Source: Bacillota bacterium (lineage in GTDB: Bacteria; Bacillota; Clostridia; Christensenellales; Aristaeellaceae). Taken from it: a DNA stretch of 27,125 bases. The stretch's first letter is position 1, and every line of letters starts with the position of its first letter. This document shows positions 22,558-27,125 of this stretch, piece after piece. The stretch is taken from assembly GCA_023395615.1 (NCBI GenBank), contig JAEWYP010000066.1:1-27125 (forward strand), in the 5' to 3' direction. A program made the position numbers and the translations under genes. The notes under the pieces are model-generated. The model did not search any database, was not told the origin of the DNA, and worked only from the letters and a program-made list of their open reading frames with translations.

Positions 22558-24095
22558 GCCTCCACCTCCATATGCGTCTGGCGGTTAGCGCCGGACATAT
22601 ACAGCCCCAGTTCATGCGCCGTCGCGGACTTGCCATCCACTTCCGCAACAATCTCGCCTTCGTACATCACCAAAATCCGGTCGCTCAGGCTCATTACCTC
22701 ATCCAGTTCCAGCGATACCAGCAGCACCGCTTTCTGGTCATCCCGTGCCGCTACAATCTGTTTATGAATGTACTCGATCGCGCCCACATCCAGCCCGCGT
22801 GTCGGTTGTACTGCAATCAGCACTTCCGGTTGCAGGTTCAGTTCCCGCGCCACAATCGCTTTTTGCTGGTTTCCGCCGCTCATGCTGCGGGTAACGGTTG
22901 CGCTCCCCTGCCCGGAGCGGATATCATATCGATGGATTAAGTCCTCGCTGTAACGGTACATCTCATCAAACCGGAGAAATCCATGGTTTTGGAACTGCGG
23001 GCGGTAGTAATTTTTTAAAATCAGGTTCTCCGCCAGCGTGTAATCCAATACGAGGCCGTATTTATGGCGATCTTCCGGGATGTGGGACAGGCCCATATCG
23101 TTGCGTTCCCGAATCGTGTTACGGGATACCTCTTTATCACCGATAAAAATGGATCCGCTTTCCGGCTTCATCAGGCCTGTCAGCGCATAGACCAGTTCGC
23201 TTTGACCATTGCCGTCGATGCCGGCGATGCCGACAATCTCTCCGCGATGCACGCGGAAAGACACATCGTTTACCTTCTTTTTCACATGGCGTTTGTCGCC
23301 CACAACCAGATTACGCACCGTAAGCGCAGGTGCGCCTGCCTTGCAGGGTGCTTTATCAATGTTGAAATTCACTTTTCGGCCGACCATCATCTCCGCGAGC
23401 TGGTCCACATTGGTATCCGCAACGTTCAGCGTATCGATCCCTTTGCCTTTCCGCAGCACTGTAACCCGATCCGCCACAGCCATGATTTCATTCAGCTTAT
23501 GGGTAATAAACAGGATGCTTTTCCCTTCGTTGGCAAAGTTGCGCATAATTTGCATCAACTCGTCAATCTCCTGCGGAGTCAGTACTGCGGTCGGTTCGTC
23601 AAAAATCAGGATGTCATTATCACGGTACAGCATCTTCAGAATCTCTACCCGTTGCTGCATTCCGACGCTAATATCCTCAATCATTGCGTCCGGGTCTACC
23701 TGCAAGCCATATTTCGTGCTGAGTTCCATCACCTTGCGGCGGGCTTCCCTTTTCTGAAGAAAACCGTTCTTTGTCTGTTCCACCCCAAGGATAATGTTAT
23801 CCAGTACCGTAAAAACTTCCACCAGCTTAAAATGCTGGTGTACCATGCCGATGTGCAGGCGGTTGGCGTCATTGGGGTCGTTGATCTTCACAACTTCCCC
23901 ATCCTTTTTGATTTCGCCCGATTCCGGCTGATAAAGGCCAAACAGCACGCTCATCAGCGTGCTTTTCCCCGCACCGTTTTCACCAAGCAGCGCGTGGATC
24001 TCACCTTTTTTCAGTTGCAAGGTGATGTCGTCGTTGGCGATAATCCCGGGAAACTTCTTGGTAATGTGGAGCATTTCGATAACATACTCGCTCAT
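22554..24095 (-). CDS. ABC nucleoside importer ATPase, double NBD (YufO/NupO-like)
   Basis: The 513 residues hold two fused ATPase domains, as in sugar- and nucleoside-type importers. Domain 1 has Walker A GENGAGKST (38-46), signature SVGMQQRVEI (143-152) and Walker B LIFDEPTA (163-170). Domain 2 has an altered Walker A region, AGIDGNGQSEL (291-301), signature SMSGGNQQK (404-412), and LIAVQPTRGLD in place of a normal Walker B. This degenerate second site is usual for the family. Start: the ATG giving MSEYVIEM has GAGGAG upstream; an in-frame codon 78 bases earlier has no site and would add a non-homologous N-terminus. It is separated from the binding-protein gene by 321 bases containing a terminator-like hairpin, and overlaps the next permease. 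Confidence 0.93.
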   Translation of the reverse strand: MSEYVIEMLHITKKFPGIIANDDITLQLKKGEIHALLGENGAGKSTLMSVLFGLYQPESGEIKKDGEVVKINDPNDANRLHIGMVHQHFKLVEVFTVLDNIILGVEQTKNGFLQKREARRKVMELSTKYGLQVDPDAMIEDISVGMQQRVEILKMLYRDNDILIFDEPTAVLTPQEIDELMQIMRNFANEGKSILFITHKLNEIMAVADRVTVLRKGKGIDTLNVADTNVDQLAEMMVGRKVNFNIDKAPCKAGAPALTVRNLVVGDKRHVKKKVNDVSFRVHRGEIVGIAGIDGNGQSELVYALTGLMKPESGSIFIGDKEVSRNTIRERNDMGLSHIPEDRHKYGLVLDYTLAENLILKNYYRPQFQNHGFLRFDEMYRYSEDLIHRYDIRSGQGSATVTRSMSGGNQQKAIVARELNLQPEVLIAVQPTRGLDVGAIEYIHKQIVAARDDQKAVLLVSLELDEVMSLSDRILVMYEGEIVAEVDGKSATAHELGLYMSGANRQTHMEVEA

Positions 24096-24207
24096 GGGCA
24101 ATCTCCTCATCCCTTTGCATGGGTACTGAATTGACATATAAACGCTGGTAAAACCGCGTTCCTCAGCGTCCATATCTCAGTCCGGTATATATAGTAGGAA
24201 AAACGAG

Positions 24208-24232
24208 AAAAAGGCTAAGCATACGCCTAGCC
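24208..24232 (-). terminator. Internal terminator between binding protein and ATPase genes
   Basis: On the minus strand an 8-bp stem with one G-T pair (24225-24232 with 24213-24220) and a GTAT loop runs into TTTTT and more T-rich sequence. It lies between the binding-protein gene and the rest of the importer operon. Partial termination here would give more binding protein than membrane parts. Confidence 0.75.
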
Positions 24233-24371
24233 CATTCCCAGCGCGCGCGCCGCAGCGATGGATAGCAAGGCGGATTTGGCGTTAGCCGCTTCATCCGACG
24301 CCGTTCCGATCCAATGGAACGACTCAAGCTGCCACTCTGCCGCACGCTTACGCGATACGGCGAACCGGGAG
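24233..24371 (-). other. Unexplained open stretch inside the importer operon
   Basis: The importer gap runs from 24096 to 24416. This part has no ribosome binding site or good start codon, yet one minus-strand frame stays open from about 24416 through here to a TAG near 24229. It reads like ordinary protein (for example SFHWIGTASDEAANAKSALL). That may mean a decayed gene fragment or a dispersed repeat that happens to be open. From 24096 to 24207 I see only the ATPase ribosome binding site. Confidence 0.3.
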
Positions 24372-24399
24372 CGAGGGGGAGGCGTTATCCTCCCCCTCG
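24372..24399 (-). other. GC-rich hairpin just after the binding-protein gene
   Basis: A perfect 11-bp stem of G/C-rich arms (24372-24382 with 24389-24399) with a 6-base loop starts 17 bases after the stop codon of the binding protein. There is no T-tract on the minus strand. It could protect the upstream mRNA from 3' decay, a common device after binding-protein genes. Confidence 0.6.
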
Positions 24400-24416
24400 G
24401 ACACCGGATAAAACCG

Positions 24417-25472
24417 TTAGTTCTGATAATCCACAGTGATCGTCTTCACAGTCGGCTGATTGTCGATATCGTTGCTCACAACGATTTCGCCGCTCTTTAC
24501 CTTGGCAAAGATCGCGTTGTACTCATCAACGGTGAAGGTCTTAAAGCGCCAGGAACCTTCCGCGGTGGGCAGGCCGGTGCAATCGTCAGCCGCGCCCAGG
24601 GTAGCGGTGGTGCCGCCCAGATCGCCCCAGCTGCCGCCATTGTCATACAGCTTGGTCAGCGCCAGCACAACGGAGTTCTTCAGGTTCTTCATAGCGGAGG
24701 TGATGATCAGGTCGCTGTCCAGCGCCTGGTCCACGTCCACGCCGATTACCTTGCCATTGGCCGCTTCGGCCGCCGCAATCGCGCTTAAGTAGATGCCGCC
24801 GCCGCAGGCAAATACCACTTCGGTGCCTTCGGTGTACCAGCCGTCCATCTTGATTTTGATATCATCGGTGGGCGCGAAGCTGTCGCTGTACCAGTACTTC
24901 ACCTGTACGTCAGTCAGGCCCATTTCGGTCGCAGCCGCATCGGCGCCCTGCACGAAACCGTAGCCATAGCGAACCACAGCGGGAACCGCCATGCCGCCCA
25001 GGAAGCCCAGTTTCTTGTAGCCGTCTTTCACAGCCGCGTAACCCGCGAAGAAGCCGCTCTGCTCTTCCTGATACAGGATGGAGTAGACGTTCGTCAGCGG
25101 GGTTTCGCTGTCGGGAGCGGTATCGATCAGCAGGATGTTTACATCGGGATACTGCGTGGCAACTGTCGCCGCGCTGGACGCGAACAGATAGCCCGGGCAC
25201 ACGATGGTCTTGGCGCCCTTGTCGATCGCGCTCTTCATGCTTTCCACACGCGCTTCGTCGCTGTCTTCCGACGGACGATAGTAGTTATACGTAATGCCTT
25301 TGTCTTCCGCGAAAGCTTTTACGCCCTCCCAGGTGGACTGGTTGAAGCTATGGTCGTCGATGTTGCCCACGTCGGTAACCAGCGCGATTTCATAAGTGCC
25401 CTCGGCAACCGCGAAGGTGCAGAGGCTCAGTACGAGCGCCAGTGCCAAAAGGATAGAAATGACCTTTTTCAT
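24417..25472 (-). CDS. BMP-family nucleoside-binding protein of the ABC importer (PnrA/YufN-like)
   Basis: The 351-residue protein captures purine nucleosides outside the membrane for the importer encoded downstream. EIALVTDVGNIDDHSFNQ and STWEGVKAFAEDKG (about 28-60) are the hallmark of the BMP/PnrA family; the conserved Asp and Phe contact the nucleoside. VCPGYLFASSA and later GGMAVPAVVRYGYGFVQG also fit. The signal peptide MKKVISILLALALVLSLCTF has a Cys at 18 preceded by Leu, not the small residue of a lipobox. The likely cut is after AVA at 23 by ordinary signal peptidase, so the protein may be soluble rather than a lipoprotein. The start ATG follows AAGGAGGG; an in-frame codon 42 bases earlier overlaps that leader and is rejected. 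Gene order matches yufNOPQ. Confidence 0.92.
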   Translation of the reverse strand: MKKVISILLALALVLSLCTFAVAEGTYEIALVTDVGNIDDHSFNQSTWEGVKAFAEDKGITYNYYRPSEDSDEARVESMKSAIDKGAKTIVCPGYLFASSAATVATQYPDVNILLIDTAPDSETPLTNVYSILYQEEQSGFFAGYAAVKDGYKKLGFLGGMAVPAVVRYGYGFVQGADAAATEMGLTDVQVKYWYSDSFAPTDDIKIKMDGWYTEGTEVVFACGGGIYLSAIAAAEAANGKVIGVDVDQALDSDLIITSAMKNLKNSVVLALTKLYDNGGSWGDLGGTTATLGAADDCTGLPTAEGSWRFKTFTVDEYNAIFAKVKSGEIVVSNDIDNQPTVKTITVDYQN

Positions 25473-25494
25473 GCCAGGTTCCCTCCTTGCAATT

Positions 25495-25518
25495 TTCGGT
25501 GCATCCTTGCACAACGAA
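25495..25518 (-). promoter_or_regulatory. Leader hairpin of the importer operon
   Basis: TTCG-TT-GTGC-AAGGAT-GCAC-CGAA folds into a bulged 8-bp hairpin on the minus strand, between the transcription start and the ribosome binding site (25481-25488). It is too short for a purine riboswitch and may instead stabilise the mRNA 5' end. Confidence 0.45.
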
Positions 25519-25528
25519 GTTCAACCTG

Positions 25529-25557
25529 ATTATAACAGATCACAGCAGAATTGGAAA
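25529..25557 (-). promoter_or_regulatory. Promoter of the nucleoside importer operon
   Basis: On the minus strand a perfect TATAAT (25529-25534), preceded by TGT as an extended -10, follows TTTCCA (25552-25557) at 17 bp. Just upstream, CCTGTCCCCGGT (25567-25578) and CCTGTTCCCGGT (25606-25617) form an 11/12 direct repeat 39 bp apart that could be a regulator site. Confidence 0.7.
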
Positions 25558-25653
25558 GATACTTCCCCTGTCCCCGGTAAGAAATTTTCGTACAAATAAG
25601 CCCGCCCTGTTCCCGGTCATGGATCCTCAGTTTGCGCACAGGCCAAAGTTCGT

Positions 25654-27125
25654 TTACTGCCACTTTTCTCCTTCTACATAATCCGCTTTTGCGTCCGCAG
25701 GAAGGGACGGTTTATTCCCAAAGAAAGAAATCATCTGTTCGTCCGTAAGCTGGAATTGCTTCTGCACCATTTCGTAGAAGTAAGTCGGCCGTTTCTTGAG
25801 CACATTACGGGTTCTGTCCAGCCGGGTATGCCAGTAGCGCAACGCGCCTTCCGGCGTCGTGGGGTTATCATATGAAATAGCCTTATCATTTTCTTCCGCC
25901 CAGCGGTTAAAATGCATGGGCATTTCAGGTTCGATCTCAGCAACCATCTTATTAAACACGCTGGTCATGGTTTCGGTTGTAAAGTACTTAAAAATCTCTC
26001 CCAACCGCGTTAAGAAACGATCTCGCATACTACCGTTTTCCAGAAGCTTACGGACCAGCGTGTTGTTAATGTGCTGATCTCCGGCGCCATTCTCCTTCAG
26101 GTAGCCGTACGGACTGTTAAAACCACTGTCAAACAAGCCGTAATCCAGATCGTATAAAATCCACCTCCACCTGTTTCCTTCTCCCTGCAGCTTGTAAAAC
26201 CGAATATTGCCGGGGTCGGAATTGCCGAAGAACATTTCAAAAGCCATGTAGTCGAAATAATTGTCGACGTCAATACGATCCAGTATATATTGCAGGTCCT
26301 CATCATTCGTGCCCGGAGATAGCGTCTTAACCTTTTTGATGAACGCCTTGTACTCCTGATTTGAGCCGTAATCGGTCGAGCCGCTGCCTTCCAAAATATC
26401 CATATTGTCGGCCTGCTCCAGAGACAGTCCCTCATGCTGGGCCACAAAGTAGCGATCCACCCGTTCCCGCAGGTTGTAATGGCCCCAGTACGTACCGTTG
26501 AGGTAAACGGCAACCGGCCTCCATGCCTGATGGATGACTGTAGACGGGTTTTGTGTCGTTTCGTTGAAACGGTCAAACAGCCGTCCCTGAAAGCCGTCGA
26601 TCAGACGTGTCCACGCGCTGTCATTCCCACTGATCCGAAGCACAAAACCTTTATATTCCGTAAAGGGGCGATCCTCGAAAAGTTTTGCCGTAAAGTACTT
26701 GGAACCGTATTTTGCCTTAGCTTTCACTTTGAAAGACTTTTGCGGAAAGTCCAGACTGTTTTGTCCCTGCAAGGAGAACTGCATGCCCTGATTGAGCAGC
26801 TGCGTGCCGTCTTTTAAGTACATTTCCACATACCCTTCGCGCGGCACTTTGCCAAACTCGCGGTAAACTGTGTTCTTAAACGGAATGCCGTTGCTCTTGT
26901 CCACGTTGTCTCCAATGGTCAGCATGCCGTTCTGCGCGTTCCACAACGCGTCCGGATCGGCCACAACGTTGACAATCGGGAACGAATGGTAGAGGTTAAG
27001 CAGATAGGTCTGGGTCATCACTTCGCTGGGCTGCAGCATTCCGCTGGGGTCAAACGCGCGCGCGCGAAGCACGGTAACGCCGGTAAAATTCAGCACATCC
27101 CCCGCGTTGTACAGCGTGGCGTTTT
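25654..27125 (-). CDS. CotH-kinase family surface protein, 5'-truncated
   Basis: The frame stays open to the window edge, so the N-terminus is missing; about 490 C-terminal residues are present. The first visible 45 or so residues (TLYNAGDVLNF, VLRARAFDPSG) look like the beta-sandwich repeat found at the C-terminus of chitobiases and often fused to CotH. The CotH-kinase domain follows: FSLQGQNSLDFPQKSFKVKA, LRISGNDSAWTRLIDGFQ, GHYNLRERVDRYFV and RWILYDLDYGLF, the last carrying the metal-binding DxD. Members named from spore coat phosphorylation occur widely on bacterial surfaces. GTG at 27096 could be mistaken for a start, but coding sequence clearly continues above it. No terminator is evident after the stop; the next promoter starts about 100 bases on. 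Confidence 0.88.
   Translation of the reverse strand, partial: NATLYNAGDVLNFTGVTVLRARAFDPSGMLQPSEVMTQTYLLNLYHSFPIVNVVADPDALWNAQNGMLTIGDNVDKSNGIPFKNTVYREFGKVPREGYVEMYLKDGTQLLNQGMQFSLQGQNSLDFPQKSFKVKAKAKYGSKYFTAKLFEDRPFTEYKGFVLRISGNDSAWTRLIDGFQGRLFDRFNETTQNPSTVIHQAWRPVAVYLNGTYWGHYNLRERVDRYFVAQHEGLSLEQADNMDILEGSGSTDYGSNQEYKAFIKKVKTLSPGTNDEDLQYILDRIDVDNYFDYMAFEMFFGNSDPGNIRFYKLQGEGNRWRWILYDLDYGLFDSGFNSPYGYLKENGAGDQHINNTLVRKLLENGSMRDRFLTRLGEIFKYFTTETMTSVFNKMVAEIEPEMPMHFNRWAEENDKAISYDNPTTPEGALRYWHTRLDRTRNVLKKRPTYFYEMVQKQFQLTDEQMISFFGNKPSLPADAKADYVEGEKWQ

Noticed and set aside
25473..25653. Purine riboswitch ahead of the nucleoside importer
   Set aside because: The predicted leader is only about 50 bases and contains a single bulged hairpin, too small for the three-way junction of a purine aptamer.

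Overview
The window reads as chromosome from a moderately GC-rich member of the Bacillota, most likely class Clostridia. The reasons are strong AGGAGG-type ribosome binding sites, sigma-A-like promoters (several with an extended TGn -10), a nucleoside importer in the YufN-O-P-Q order, DegV and DUF523 family proteins, and a CotH-kinase protein. The lineage is inferred; there is no rRNA or other marker to fix it. No tRNA, CRISPR array, phage gene or insertion sequence was seen.

Layout. Positions 1-3507: the end of a HAD phosphatase, a convergent 2-hydroxyacid dehydrogenase, and glmS. Positions 3556-7249 (minus strand): an envelope-sugar operon of polyprenyl-phosphate sugar transferase, sugar nucleotidyltransferase and galE, driven by a near-consensus promoter whose leader carries a perfect 11-bp tandem repeat. 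Positions 7484-12816: a DUF523 protein with a Cys/His-rich tail, a secreted 1204-residue protein of ten SdrD B-like repeats, and a DegV lipid-binding protein. Positions 12899-15894: a secreted ComEC-like metallo-beta-lactamase, uppP, a run of hairpins ending in a strong terminator, a flavoprotein and a small lipoprotein.

Positions 16033-19365 (plus strand): inorganic pyrophosphatase, then a tight operon of a tandem GNAT, a YgjP-type metallopeptidase and a membrane-anchored esterase. Positions 19510-20166: a small nucleotidyltransferase with a hairpin leader. Positions 20399-25472 (minus strand): a complete BMP-type purine-nucleoside ABC importer. Positions 25654-27125: the C-terminal part of a CotH-kinase surface protein that runs off the window.

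The common theme is the cell envelope. GlmS makes glucosamine-6-phosphate, GalE and the nucleotidyltransferase interconvert or activate sugars, the large phosphoglycosyl transferase starts a glycan on undecaprenyl phosphate, UppP recycles that carrier, and pyrophosphatase pulls these reactions forward. No single cluster is obviously a new defence or biosynthetic system. The signals most worth following are non-coding: the hairpin module after uppP, the repeats around the exopolysaccharide and DUF523 promoters, the direct repeat inside the surface-protein promoter, and an unexplained open stretch inside the importer operon.
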